Position numbers and translations under genes: made by a program. Shown in pieces: positions 52,037 through 61,752 of a stretch of DNA of 64,000 bases (position 1 is its first letter; every line of letters starts with the position of its first letter). Source of the stretch: MGML01 sp034416335 (lineage in GTDB: Bacteria > Chloroflexota > Dehalococcoidia > Dehalococcoidales > UBA2162); the NCBI GenBank assembly GCA_034416335.1, contig DAOULV010000022.1, positions 1 through 64,000 of the forward strand, given 5' to 3'. The notes beneath the pieces are model-generated. The model was given only the letters and a program-made list of their open reading frames with translations. It made no database searches and was not told the DNA's origin.

Positions 52037-52711
52037 ATGCCGAATTATGAAATTAACGAACTTGCTAAAGAAGAATCATGGCGGATGTTCCGGATTATCG
52101 GGGAACTCGTCGAAGGATTCGATACACTGACAGGAATAGAACCTGCGGTTACGATATACGGTTCGGCACGGCTTTCACCGGATGATCCCGTATATAAAAA
52201 AACCGAAAATATATCCTACCGGCTGGGAAACCTGGGATTCTCTATCTTTACCGGCGGAGGACCGGGAGTCATGGAGGCAGCAAATAAAGGAGCTTTACGG
52301 TCGAACAGCACTTCGGTTGGACTGAATATAGATATCCCTCAGGAACAGGCACTAAATCAGTATACAAACGTCTCGATAATGTTTCATCACTTCTTCGTGC
52401 GCAAAGTAATGCTGGTAAAATACGCCAGCGCTTTTATCTGTATGCCCGGCGGACTCGGAACAATGGATGAATTGACCGAGGTCCTGACGCTGATTCAGAC
52501 AAAAAAGATAAAACCTTTTCCAGTCGTACTGGTTGACAGTAATTACTGGCAGGGATTTCTGGACTGGCTGAAAGGCTCTATGCTGAAGCGGGGTGCCATT
52601 TCACCCGAAGACCTTGGCCTGCTGAGAGTCTGTGACGAGCCGGAGGAAGTCATCGATATCGTGCAGAGCTGGTATCATAAACAGGAAGTTACCGGCAAAC
52701 AAGCAATGTAA
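52037..52711 (+). CDS. LOG-family protein (TIGR00730-like Rossmann fold)
   Basis: 224 residues. VTIYGSARLSPDDPVY, FTGGGPGVMEAANKGA and the signature MPGGLGTMDELTEVLTLIQT. The fold is that of cytokinin riboside 5'-monophosphate phosphoribohydrolases, so an AMP/nucleotide hydrolase is possible. ATG 52037 follows gagggaggatgaa. Confidence 0.9.
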   Translation: MPNYEINELAKEESWRMFRIIGELVEGFDTLTGIEPAVTIYGSARLSPDDPVYKKTENISYRLGNLGFSIFTGGGPGVMEAANKGALRSNSTSVGLNIDIPQEQALNQYTNVSIMFHHFFVRKVMLVKYASAFICMPGGLGTMDELTEVLTLIQTKKIKPFPVVLVDSNYWQGFLDWLKGSMLKRGAISPEDLGLLRVCDEPEEVIDIVQSWYHKQEVTGKQAM

Positions 52712-52781
52712 ATGTAAGAATTTCTCTTACCGGCAGGTTGCCGCTCTCTGAGAATAGGTTCATTCCCGGAATCACACGAGT

Positions 52782-53294
52782 TTATTTATACGTATCGTAG
52801 CAGACAATCTCATCAATGGATTTTCTGTCTTTCGGCCTGCCTGCGTCTTTCGGATATCCGAGAGTAAGGAGGGCGACTATTTTGCAGCTTTCCGGAACTC
52901 CCAGGACATCGCGTGCCATATCCTGCTTAAAGGCGCCTATCCAGCACGTTCCTAGGCCTTCATCGACTGCCGCGAGAGTCATATGGTCAACGGCTATCGA
53001 CAGGTCGACCGGGTATCCGGGTACTTCGCAGACCATTATATTCTCGGGCATAGTTCCAACCGCAGCGATGACGACCGGGGCTTCGGCGACATGGCCCTGT
53101 CCGCCGGAAGCCGCCGAAAGCTGTTTCCGTTTTTCGCTGTCTCTGACGACTACGAATTTCCAGGGCTGCCTGTTGGCTCCTGACGGTGCCATACGGGCAG
53201 CTTCGAGAACTGCATTGAGTTTATCTTCAGGTACGGCTTTATCTTCATAACTGCGTATACTTTTTCTCTGCAGGATTGCTTCTTTCAACTCCAT
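52782..53294 (-). CDS. Nitroreductase-family flavoprotein
   Basis: 170 residues. AILQRKSIRSYEDKAVPEDK (FMN phosphate site), ARMAPSGANRQPWKFVVVRD, VDHMTLAAVDEGLGTCWIGA and LLTLGYPKD. FMN-dependent NAD(P)H oxidoreductase of unknown substrate. Confidence 0.93.
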   Translation of the reverse strand: MELKEAILQRKSIRSYEDKAVPEDKLNAVLEAARMAPSGANRQPWKFVVVRDSEKRKQLSAASGGQGHVAEAPVVIAAVGTMPENIMVCEVPGYPVDLSIAVDHMTLAAVDEGLGTCWIGAFKQDMARDVLGVPESCKIVALLTLGYPKDAGRPKDRKSIDEIVCYDTYK

Positions 53295-53436
53295 AGGTTT
53301 CCTCCTTTACCTCCATAAAATTCTGTCAGTCTACCTACAGTATATCATCATGCCTTGCCGGTACTCCAACCGGTTTGAGTGGAACGAGGCAATCATTCTT
53401 GACAGTCATCACGGTGAAATAATAATATATGGTAGG

Positions 53437-53452
53437 CGGCAACCGGTTGCCG
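53437..53452. promoter_or_regulatory. Perfect 16-bp palindrome upstream of the FAD/glutamate synthase operon
   Basis: cggcaaccggttgccg reads the same on both strands. It lies 104 bp before ATG 53556. A related caaccggtttgag occurs at about 53368. Likely an operator, regulator unknown. Confidence 0.55.
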
Positions 53453-53555
53453 GTGTCTCGTATTTTGAGAAGTAACGTGCTATATTGGTTATGAATGTGA
53501 ACGGCCCCGTTTACATTTTTTATTCTAAAAAGGGATTAAACAGAGACCTGTAACG

Positions 53556-55433
53556 ATGACTATAGAAGAATTAAGAGACAATCTGGGCGATATAAAAATT
53601 ACCGATAATATATCAGAGAGAGAATTATACAGTCATGATATCGGTGATATACCACCTGCAATGATGAAAGTACTTTTCAGGAACATGCCGGATTTCGTTG
53701 TCCAGCCTGAAAGTATTGAAGATATTAAACGTGTCCTGTCTTTTGCTAATGCGAACAAAATCCCCGTGATAGCCAGGGGTGCTGCGTCGTGGGGTTTCGG
53801 CGGCGTTATTCCCGTCAAGGGGGGAATAGTTCTGGACCTTTCGCCTTTCCGTAAGATACTGGCTATCGATACAGAGCAGAAGACCGTTACCGTAGAAGCC
53901 GGCGCACGCTGGAGTGACATAGATTTACTGGTAAAACAGCATGGCTTATGCCTGGTGACATACCCTTCAAGTAAGTTTTCCACGGTTGGCGGCTGGATAT
54001 CAACCGGCGGGATAGGCATCAACAGCTTTAAATACGGTCATCTGTCCGGCCAGATAATGTCGATGAAAATTGTCACGGCTGCAGGAGAGATAAGAGAGCT
54101 GTGTCCTTCAGATAATGATTTTGAATACTATATATCAACCGAAGGCGTATTCGGAGTTCTGGTTGAGGTGACACTCAAGTTAAGGGATATTCCTTCAGGC
54201 TCATTTCCCCATTTATTGTACTTCTCCGGTGACAGAGAAGCGTTCACATTCATTGACGAGTTTGTAAATACACTGGAGAAAGAGAACCTGGATCCCGATG
54301 TCATCCGTTTCCTGGACGAGAATCATCTTTTCGATACCAACAAAACGATGAAGGCCGATATATTCGAAAAGAGTGCCGGAGTCCTGGTGGAATTCAGTAC
54401 TGCCGAAGATAATGAGAAATTCTCAAAATATATAGAGAAAAGGGCTATTAAAGAAGCCCCTCGATATACAGCGAGATATCTCTGGAACGAGCGCTTATTC
54501 GGTATGAAGTCGAAGCGTCTCGGTCCGGCAATACTGGCAAGTGAGGTCACTATGCCGATAAAATCGACGGCTGCATTTATCGAGAACGCAAAGAAAATCG
54601 GCGGTAATTTCGGAGTCGAGGTCAGTATCGACTCTTATATCATCGATGCAAATGAAGCACTGGTTATGGCGACCTTCCTGTGCGATTCCAGGACAATGAA
54701 ATACTACATGAACATACCCCTGGTATCGATACTCACACAAACAGCGCTGACACAGGGGGCGAAACCGTACGGGCTCGGTCTCTGGAATGCCGCGTTTATC
54801 AACCAGTTATTTAGCAGCGAGAAACAGCGTGAGCTCAGGACATATAAAACTCAGGTAGACCCCAATAATATCCTTAATCCCGGGAAATACTTTTCCGCCG
54901 GTACGAAGGGACTCGTCTCGCCGATTTTCCGTCCGGCTGTATTCGGTTTTCTGATGCAGTTGATGATTGTATTGTCACCGGTACTCGGAAAAATCGTCAC
55001 TATGTTACTCGGGAAAGAGAAGAAGGTGGATAGCCTGGATTATGAACTCAGTTTACGTGCCTGTGCCAGGTGTGGGAGCTGTCTGGCGAATTGTCCGGCT
55101 TATCTGGTCACCGGTAACGAAGCCGTTACGGCTAAAGGGAAAATAGCTCTGGCGAGGAAACTGACGGCGAACCAGCCGGTCTCCAGGGAAGAAGCGTGGG
55201 ACGCTTTTCTTTGTATGCATTGCAAAGCCTGTGAAGAAATATGCCAGACTAATCTTGAATTAATGTCATTATGGGACACCTTGGAGCAAAAGATAGAAAG
55301 CAAATTCGGCAGGCCGGAAGAACAGATTACCGAATTTCTGACGAAAGTCGATGAAAATGACGAATACTGGGATATGGTGGAATTGAAGAGCACGTCATCC
55401 ACGCATAAACGCATATCAGCGGGGACGGAATAA
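53556..55433 (+). CDS. FAD-linked oxidase (GlcD type) with C-terminal 4Fe-4S domain
   Basis: 625 residues. FAD_binding_4 domain (about 45-220: PVIARGAASWGFGGVIPVKG, YPSSKFSTVGGWISTGGIG), C-terminal substrate domain to about 450, then two 4Fe-4S motifs: C503/C506/C509/C513 and C553/C556/C559/C563. The family oxidises D-2-hydroxy acids. It leads a run of glutamate-synthase-related genes, so it may pass electrons to them; the substrate is unknown. Confidence 0.88.
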   Translation: MTIEELRDNLGDIKITDNISERELYSHDIGDIPPAMMKVLFRNMPDFVVQPESIEDIKRVLSFANANKIPVIARGAASWGFGGVIPVKGGIVLDLSPFRKILAIDTEQKTVTVEAGARWSDIDLLVKQHGLCLVTYPSSKFSTVGGWISTGGIGINSFKYGHLSGQIMSMKIVTAAGEIRELCPSDNDFEYYISTEGVFGVLVEVTLKLRDIPSGSFPHLLYFSGDREAFTFIDEFVNTLEKENLDPDVIRFLDENHLFDTNKTMKADIFEKSAGVLVEFSTAEDNEKFSKYIEKRAIKEAPRYTARYLWNERLFGMKSKRLGPAILASEVTMPIKSTAAFIENAKKIGGNFGVEVSIDSYIIDANEALVMATFLCDSRTMKYYMNIPLVSILTQTALTQGAKPYGLGLWNAAFINQLFSSEKQRELRTYKTQVDPNNILNPGKYFSAGTKGLVSPIFRPAVFGFLMQLMIVLSPVLGKIVTMLLGKEKKVDSLDYELSLRACARCGSCLANCPAYLVTGNEAVTAKGKIALARKLTANQPVSREEAWDAFLCMHCKACEEICQTNLELMSLWDTLEQKIESKFGRPEEQITEFLTKVDENDEYWDMVELKSTSSTHKRISAGTE

Positions 55434-55437
55434 GACC

Positions 55438-56847
55438 ATGCCGAAGAAATATCACGTTAATGTTCAAAATACTCCCCTGGATATCGGTTATATTTACAAG
55501 TTCAGGATAGTGCGTGGAGAAAACTGCATAAATTGCGCTAAATGTACGAAAGTTTGCATTTATGAAGCACATACCCGTCGCGAAGACGACCCACGCAGAA
55601 TGGCTGATCCGAACACCGTTGTATGCAGGAACTGTTTCAGGTGCATTCAGGAATGTCCGAGAGGAGCCCTGGAAAAGTCTTTGTTCAGTGAATTCACCGA
55701 AAGCGGCGGCGAGTACTGGACTCCGGATATACTGCTCAGCCTGTGGAAACAGTCGGAGACCGGGAGTGTCCCCGTTTCCGGTGCCGGTTATCGAGGTCCT
55801 TTTACCGGGGCAGGTTTCGACAGTATGTGGACGGATATGTCCGAGATTGTACGTCCGACCCGTGACGGGATTCACGGGCGTGAATACATAAGTACTTCCG
55901 TTGACCTGGGGCGTAAATTGAGTCGGCTGGAATTTGATTCCGACGGAAATCTGACATCGAAACTTCAGGATGTAGTCAACATATCTGTTCCCACCATCTT
56001 CGATATTTCGGAATTTAATCTGGAACCTGGAATAGTGGAAACGATTGTTCGAGCAGCCGAGGAACTCGATACCTGTGTCGTTATACCGGTAGCCGGGATT
56101 ACGCAGAATATTCAGAAGTACGGGAATTATTTAATCCCCCGCCTTAAGCCGGCAGAGATTGGCGATAACGAAGAAATAATAAAACAGTCACGACTGGTAA
56201 CCATCGAATATAGTGATGAACTATCAGCCGATTTACCTGCAATTAAGGAGAAAATTAAAAAACTGGGGAACATCGTTACCATTGTACGCGTACCTGCTGT
56301 TGGAAACGTGACAAACATCGTTACTGAACTGGCGAAAAACGGCGCAGAGGTGGTTCATATTGCGGCTGATTATCGCGGACGTGGACTCGACGATTCGTCC
56401 CGATCCGATGAGCGTTATATAAAAGATATCATCCGGACTGTCCATTCGTCTCTGGTTGATGAAAAGATTCGCGATGAAATTACCATTGTCGCTTCGGGAG
56501 GGATTGCCCTGGCAGAGCATGTAGCCAAGGCTATGCTCTGTGGCGCCGATCTGACCGCGATAGATATACCTTTACTTGTTGCACTGGGTACCAGGCTTTA
56601 TGAGGAACCTGAGAAATCGTTGATATTTCCAGAGGGACTTGATTCGGTACCTGTGTCAACGCTGATACAGCGGATTGTCAATTTGATAGGTGCCTGGCAT
56701 TCACAGATTCTGGAAGTTATGGGAGCGATGGGTATCCGTGATATACGCCGTCTGCGTGGCGAGACCGGCCGGGCAATGTTTTTTGAAGTTATGGACAAAG
56801 AGACGTTTGGTAAAATTTTCGGTAAAGGGCAAGTAACGGTAGAATGA
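55438..56847 (+). CDS. Ferredoxin-domain protein with degenerate glutamate-synthase FMN domain
   Basis: 469 residues. N-terminal ferredoxin with two Cys sets (C30/33/36/40, C63/66/69/73). The remainder follows the glutamate synthase FMN-barrel layout of the next gene (ITIVASGGIALAEHVAKAML, LCGADLTAIDIPLLVALGTR) but lacks the 3Fe-4S cysteines and the GGTGAAP FMN motif. Probably a non-catalytic electron-transfer or scaffold paralogue. Confidence 0.8.
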   Translation: MPKKYHVNVQNTPLDIGYIYKFRIVRGENCINCAKCTKVCIYEAHTRREDDPRRMADPNTVVCRNCFRCIQECPRGALEKSLFSEFTESGGEYWTPDILLSLWKQSETGSVPVSGAGYRGPFTGAGFDSMWTDMSEIVRPTRDGIHGREYISTSVDLGRKLSRLEFDSDGNLTSKLQDVVNISVPTIFDISEFNLEPGIVETIVRAAEELDTCVVIPVAGITQNIQKYGNYLIPRLKPAEIGDNEEIIKQSRLVTIEYSDELSADLPAIKEKIKKLGNIVTIVRVPAVGNVTNIVTELAKNGAEVVHIAADYRGRGLDDSSRSDERYIKDIIRTVHSSLVDEKIRDEITIVASGGIALAEHVAKAMLCGADLTAIDIPLLVALGTRLYEEPEKSLIFPEGLDSVPVSTLIQRIVNLIGAWHSQILEVMGAMGIRDIRRLRGETGRAMFFEVMDKETFGKIFGKGQVTVE

Positions 56848-58352
56848 AACCTTCGACAGTACAGATAAAGAAAACCCCTTCAAGGTTCAGACACCAGGTA
56901 CCGAAATACAAGGTTACCAGGTCCGACGCCTGTATTAATTGCGGGACGTGCGCCGATACCTGCCCGTACGGAGTACACGAAAGGGTCGAAGGGCATAATC
57001 GGGTCAGACCACCGGTTGATTACAGGTGCATCGGTTTCGAATGTCTGGAGAAGGATTTCTGCTGTATCGGCAAGTGTCCCCGCCAGGCTTTGAGCCTGTC
57101 GTTGAATCCAATGTATGAAGCACTCGGTGATTATCGCTGGACGGCTGATATGATAACCGGGACTTGGATAATGGCTGAGACCGGCTATCCCCCTGAACGC
57201 ACGGATATCGAGTATAACGTTGGGAATTCCGGCGGCGGATTCGATAAGCTGAGGTTTAAATTCCCGGCAACTCTGCCGAAAAAACTGGATGCGTCCGAAA
57301 TATCCACTGAGATACCGCTTAATCGTAGAAACGACGGACGCGGTAATATCGTTATTTCTCTCCCGGTGTATGGTGGCGGCATGTCGTTCGGGTCGGTCAG
57401 TCTTCCGACCATGATTGCCAAAGCGCATTGTGCGACGAACTGGAATAGTTTTACCTGCACCGGTGAAGGTGGGTATCCCGATATACTCAAGCCTTATGAT
57501 GACCACGTTATTACTCAGGTAGCAACCGGTCTTTTCGGAGTACGAGAAGAGACAATACAGCGCGTAAGGATTGTAGAATTCAAGTACGCGCAGGGTGCAA
57601 AACCCGGTCTGGGCGGGCATCTTCTCGGTGAGAAAGTGACGGAAAGCGTTGCACAGATGCGTGAGGCGGTAAAAGGTTCTTCTTTATTCTCTCCCTTCCC
57701 GTTTCACTCGGTATATTCGATAGAAGACCACAAGAAGCATATAGACTGGATTAAAGAGATTAATCCTACGGCACTGATTTCAGTAAAAGTTTCAACACCA
57801 AGCGATGTGGATATGGTAGCTGTGGGTTCTTACTACGCCGGTGCGCATATCATACATATCGACGGGGGATATGGCGGAACTGGAGCAGCGCCCGATATAG
57901 CCAAGAAAAATATCGCCATGCCCGTTGAATACGCTATTACCAAAGTTCACGAGTTCCTCAAGGAAGAAGGTGCCCGGGATGCGATGACTCTCATTGCCTC
58001 GGGTGGAGTACGTACCGCTCATGATGTTGCCAAGGCTATCTGCCTGGGTGCTGACGGTGTTGTTATCGGCACGGCGGAACTGGTATCCCTCGAATGCGTC
58101 CGATGCGGAAATTGTGAATCGGGACGTGGCTGTGCCAGGGGTATTGCTACTACTGATTCGGAGCTGGCTGACCTCTTTGAGGAAGACTGGGCAACACAGC
58201 GTGTGACCAATATGTATCACGCCTGGCATATACAGCTTGTCGAGATTCTGCAGAAATTCGGACTGAAGAGCATAAGGGAACTGGTCGGTCGCACCGACCT
58301 CCTCGAACACATTGACTATAGCCGGGAAACGGAGCTCGATAATAATGGATAA
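56844..58352 (+). CDS. Glutamate synthase central/FMN subunit with N-terminal ferredoxin
   Basis: 502 residues. Ferredoxin C30/33/36/40, second set C62/67/73/74/78. FMN barrel with PVYGGGMSFGSVS, GQ-like AQGAKPGLGGHLLGEKV, IDGGYGGTGAAP, and the 3Fe-4S cysteines CVRCGNCESGRGC (418-430). It reduces 2-oxoglutarate plus ammonia to glutamate, using reduced ferredoxin. The GAT domain is in the next gene. Overlaps upstream by 4 bp. Confidence 0.9.
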   Translation: MKPSTVQIKKTPSRFRHQVPKYKVTRSDACINCGTCADTCPYGVHERVEGHNRVRPPVDYRCIGFECLEKDFCCIGKCPRQALSLSLNPMYEALGDYRWTADMITGTWIMAETGYPPERTDIEYNVGNSGGGFDKLRFKFPATLPKKLDASEISTEIPLNRRNDGRGNIVISLPVYGGGMSFGSVSLPTMIAKAHCATNWNSFTCTGEGGYPDILKPYDDHVITQVATGLFGVREETIQRVRIVEFKYAQGAKPGLGGHLLGEKVTESVAQMREAVKGSSLFSPFPFHSVYSIEDHKKHIDWIKEINPTALISVKVSTPSDVDMVAVGSYYAGAHIIHIDGGYGGTGAAPDIAKKNIAMPVEYAITKVHEFLKEEGARDAMTLIASGGVRTAHDVAKAICLGADGVVIGTAELVSLECVRCGNCESGRGCARGIATTDSELADLFEEDWATQRVTNMYHAWHIQLVEILQKFGLKSIRELVGRTDLLEHIDYSRETELDNNG

Positions 58353-60972
58353 TGTCGAAAAAATACTTCGTTCGCGCCTTGAGATGTGCAATCAGGTGCC
58401 GGTTCTTCCTCCCAATCCCGAGGAAGAAGGCGGCTGCGGCGTTACAGGTTTTATCTGTTCGATCCCCGTGACAGGTAAGAACATATTTGAGCCGTCGGTC
58501 CAGATGCATAACAGGGGTAATGGTAAAGGCGGCGGTATCGGTGCAGTCGGATTCATACCAGAAGCCCTGGGAGTATCGAGGCAGGTCCTGGACGAAGACT
58601 ATATGCTGCACATAGCTCTTCTAGATAACAGCGTATCGGACGAGCTTGAAAAAACGTTCGTTACACCGCACTTCAGGATAGATAAGGCTGAAAAACTGCC
58701 GACACTCGACGATTACCGCAGTCTGGGGCTGGAGGTAGCGCCCCCGGACGTTATGCGTTATTTCGTACGCGTCAAGGACGATGTGCTGGATAAGTTTATC
58801 GATGAAAACCAGCTGAGTGCTATCAGCAGACGTGATGCCGAAGATGAATTCGTGTACCGAAACAGTTTTATGATTAATAACCAATACTACGCATCACTCG
58901 GCGAGAAAAAAGCCTTCGTCATGTCCCACGGCCGTAATATGATGATATTGAAGATAGTCGGTTACGCCGAAAATGTCGTCCGCTATTATAAACTGGATGA
59001 TTTTAAAGCTTATGCTTGGCTTGCCCATCAGCGCTATCCTACCCGTGGAAGAGTATGGCACCCGGGCGGCTGCCATCCCTTTAGTGCTCTTAATGAAGCT
59101 CTTGTACACAATGGCGACTTCGCCAATTACCAGGCTGTCTATGATTATCTGAAACAGCGAAACTATCTCCCCCTGTTCCTGACGGACACGGAGGAAGCGG
59201 CGCTTTTGCTGGACCTGTGGGGCAGAGTATATAAATACCCTCTGGAGTATCTTATCGAGGCGATGGCGCCGACTTCGGAAATGGACTTCGACCAGCTGAC
59301 TCCGGAAAAACAGGCGATATATAAAGCTATTCAAACGCATCACGTTTTTTCTTCTCCCGACGGTCCCTGGTTCTTTATCATCGCCCGTAACGACGCTCAG
59401 AACGACCAGTTTCAACTGATAGGTATTACCGATACGGCAATGCTCAGGCCTCAGGTGTTTGCCCTGCAGGAGGGTGAGGTACAGGTAGGCCTGATATGTT
59501 CGGAAAAACAGGCTATCGACGCAACTCTGCACTCACTGGAGAGAGAAGACTCTCGTTTCAGACCTATTGCCGATAAATACTGGAACGCCCGCGGCGGCAG
59601 TTATACCGACGGCGGTGCCTTTATATTCAGTCTAAAGAATAACGGGGACGGTTCGGAAAATAAGCAGCTTATCTGTACCGATAAATTCGGTACGGTTATA
59701 GAAACGGAAAGGGACAAGACTATCTGCGTGGTTTCAGCCGGTTCGGAGGAAACTTCATCGGATGACGGAAATGTGGATGAAAATCTGACCGGTCTGTTTT
59801 CGGAAACGGATACCTCCGTTGCGGCACAGAATATTTTCCGATACGTGCGAGATAAAATGCCGGAATATGATACTGAAACATTTAAATCCGCGATAAAGTC
59901 CATCAAGGACCAGGCACTGCTAAACGATACCTCTAAACAAACGGCTATCACGGCTCTGACGCTGCTGAACGACCGGCGTTACGATACGGGTATGATAAAG
60001 CGGAGTTCGGTACTACACGTCCTCAGGGTTAATCTGGAAGAGATACTTGCCGCCGTCCCGATGATCAATGAAAAATCATCTTCGCTATTCAGTCGGATAG
60101 ATTTTGAATCCCGCGATTTACTCCGGGAACCAAGGCAGGAGGGCCAGACCCTTGTAATCGATGCCGAAAAATTTGAACCTGAAGGTGAAAACTGCGATGC
60201 GGTAATGTTGGTTAAAGCTTACAAACTCGGCTGGCGCCGTTTTATAATCTACAAGTATCGCGGTCAGAGGTTCACGGGCTGCGGCCTGGGTCCGGGGACA
60301 CATGATGTGAGAATCGATGTTTACGGCTCGTCGGGTGATTACCTGGCTTCGGGTATCGACGGGATGGAAATTTATGTGCATGGTAATGCCCAGGACCAGC
60401 TTTGCCAGATTATGAAAGACGGGAAACTGGTAGTATACGGTGATGTAGGACAGACCTTCATGTACGGGGCTAAAGGCGGAGCCGCTTATGTTATGGGCAA
60501 CGCTGCCGGGCGACCGCTGATTAACGCCGTCGGCAAACCTCGTGTCGTTATTAACGGGACGGCGCTGGACTACCTGGCAGAATCGTTCATGGCCGGTAAT
60601 CCTCTCAGAGGTGGCGGATTTGTTATTGTGAACGGTGTCGGCTTCGATGATAACGACGGCGCCGTTGTCGAGTTCGATTCGCCTTATCCGGGCTCCAATA
60701 TTTTCTCGCTTGCTTCCGGAGGTGCGATTTACATACGTGACCCGCATCAGAAACTGGTTGATGAACAGTTGAACGGTGGAGAATTTGCCAGAATTACCGA
60801 CTCCGACTGGAAGCTTATCCTGCCGCATCTGGAAGAGAACGAACGACTTTTCGGTATTGAAATCGACAGGCTGTTAACTGTCGGTGGGAAGAAAATGATG
60901 CCTGCCGAAGTATACAGGAAAATCAGGGCGAAGAGATCGGCTGCCGCTGAAGATGACGGTTTGAGCGAGTAA
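58345..60972 (+). CDS. Glutamate synthase GAT-II + GXGXG subunit
   Basis: 875 residues from ATG 58345, 8-bp overlap with the previous gene. Class II glutamine amidotransferase starting at Cys31 (EEGGCGVTGFIC) after a 30-residue propeptide that should be removed; HQRYPTRGRVWHPGGCHPF and LVHNGDFANY follow. The last 250 residues are the GXGXG beta-helix (IYVHGNAQDQ, VYGDVGQTFMYGAKGG, YVMGNAAGRPL). The central FMN domain is absent and sits in the preceding gene, so GltB is dissected in an unusual way. Confidence 0.88.
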   Translation: MDNVEKILRSRLEMCNQVPVLPPNPEEEGGCGVTGFICSIPVTGKNIFEPSVQMHNRGNGKGGGIGAVGFIPEALGVSRQVLDEDYMLHIALLDNSVSDELEKTFVTPHFRIDKAEKLPTLDDYRSLGLEVAPPDVMRYFVRVKDDVLDKFIDENQLSAISRRDAEDEFVYRNSFMINNQYYASLGEKKAFVMSHGRNMMILKIVGYAENVVRYYKLDDFKAYAWLAHQRYPTRGRVWHPGGCHPFSALNEALVHNGDFANYQAVYDYLKQRNYLPLFLTDTEEAALLLDLWGRVYKYPLEYLIEAMAPTSEMDFDQLTPEKQAIYKAIQTHHVFSSPDGPWFFIIARNDAQNDQFQLIGITDTAMLRPQVFALQEGEVQVGLICSEKQAIDATLHSLEREDSRFRPIADKYWNARGGSYTDGGAFIFSLKNNGDGSENKQLICTDKFGTVIETERDKTICVVSAGSEETSSDDGNVDENLTGLFSETDTSVAAQNIFRYVRDKMPEYDTETFKSAIKSIKDQALLNDTSKQTAITALTLLNDRRYDTGMIKRSSVLHVLRVNLEEILAAVPMINEKSSSLFSRIDFESRDLLREPRQEGQTLVIDAEKFEPEGENCDAVMLVKAYKLGWRRFIIYKYRGQRFTGCGLGPGTHDVRIDVYGSSGDYLASGIDGMEIYVHGNAQDQLCQIMKDGKLVVYGDVGQTFMYGAKGGAAYVMGNAAGRPLINAVGKPRVVINGTALDYLAESFMAGNPLRGGGFVIVNGVGFDDNDGAVVEFDSPYPGSNIFSLASGGAIYIRDPHQKLVDEQLNGGEFARITDSDWKLILPHLEENERLFGIEIDRLLTVGGKKMMPAEVYRKIRAKRSAAAEDDGLSE

Positions 60973-61090
60973 CAACCTCATCATAGTGAAAAAAACACCG
61001 AAAAGTATTAAACTGTACATCAGTTAGAGGATCTTCTCGAAGTTACCACAGTAAATTAGACTCGTTCGGGTATGGGGGAAATTATCGCAG

Positions 61091-61702
61091 ATGATCGCCG
61101 TAATCAATTATGGCGCCGGGAATATTCGCAGCGTCGTAAATGCTATCGAGACGCTTGGGTACCGGGTAAAGGTAACCAGTGAGCCTGATGAGGTACTTTC
61201 CGCCGACAGGGTAATATTACCGGGGGTTGGTGCTGCCGGTGATACGGTATCCAGCCTTAAACGACTCAAACTTGTAGACCCTATCCGGAGGGTCATTAAC
61301 GAAGGCAGACCTTTTCTCGGAATATGTATCGGAATGCAGGTGCTGCTGAGCGTGACTGAAGAAGGTGGGCGGCAGGAGTGTCTGGATATTATACCTGGTG
61401 CCGTGCGAAAGCTGCCCGACGGTTTGAAGATTCCCCACATGGGCTGGAACCAGGTCAAGCAAAAACTCGAACATCCTATTTTTACAGGAATACCGGATAA
61501 TACCAATTTCTATTTTGTTCACAGCTACTATGTCGATCCTGAAGATAAATCCGTTGTTGCCGGGGAGACCGAATACGGCATTAATATATGCAGTGTACTC
61601 ATTAAAGAGAACCTGATAGCAACTCAGTTTCACCCGGAAAAAAGCGGTGAAACCGGATTAAGAATATACGATAATTTCCTCGGGAATACCGGTAATTCCT
61701 GA
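61091..61702 (+). CDS. hisH: Imidazole glycerol phosphate synthase subunit HisH
   Basis: 203 residues. Nucleophile C79 in LGICIGMQVLL, MGWNQVKQ, and ATQFHPEKSGETG. Supplies ammonia to HisF. Adjacent to hisF. Confidence 0.96.
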   Translation: MIAVINYGAGNIRSVVNAIETLGYRVKVTSEPDEVLSADRVILPGVGAAGDTVSSLKRLKLVDPIRRVINEGRPFLGICIGMQVLLSVTEEGGRQECLDIIPGAVRKLPDGLKIPHMGWNQVKQKLEHPIFTGIPDNTNFYFVHSYYVDPEDKSVVAGETEYGINICSVLIKENLIATQFHPEKSGETGLRIYDNFLGNTGNS

Positions 61703-61752
61703 AAATGGACGATAAGTACCGGGGGAAAACCGGGTATTGAGATAACAGAGAA

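Noticed and set aside
58312..58344. Earlier start for the GAT subunit
   Set aside because: Lies further into the previous gene and lacks a ribosome site; ATG 58345 has ggag at 58331-58334.
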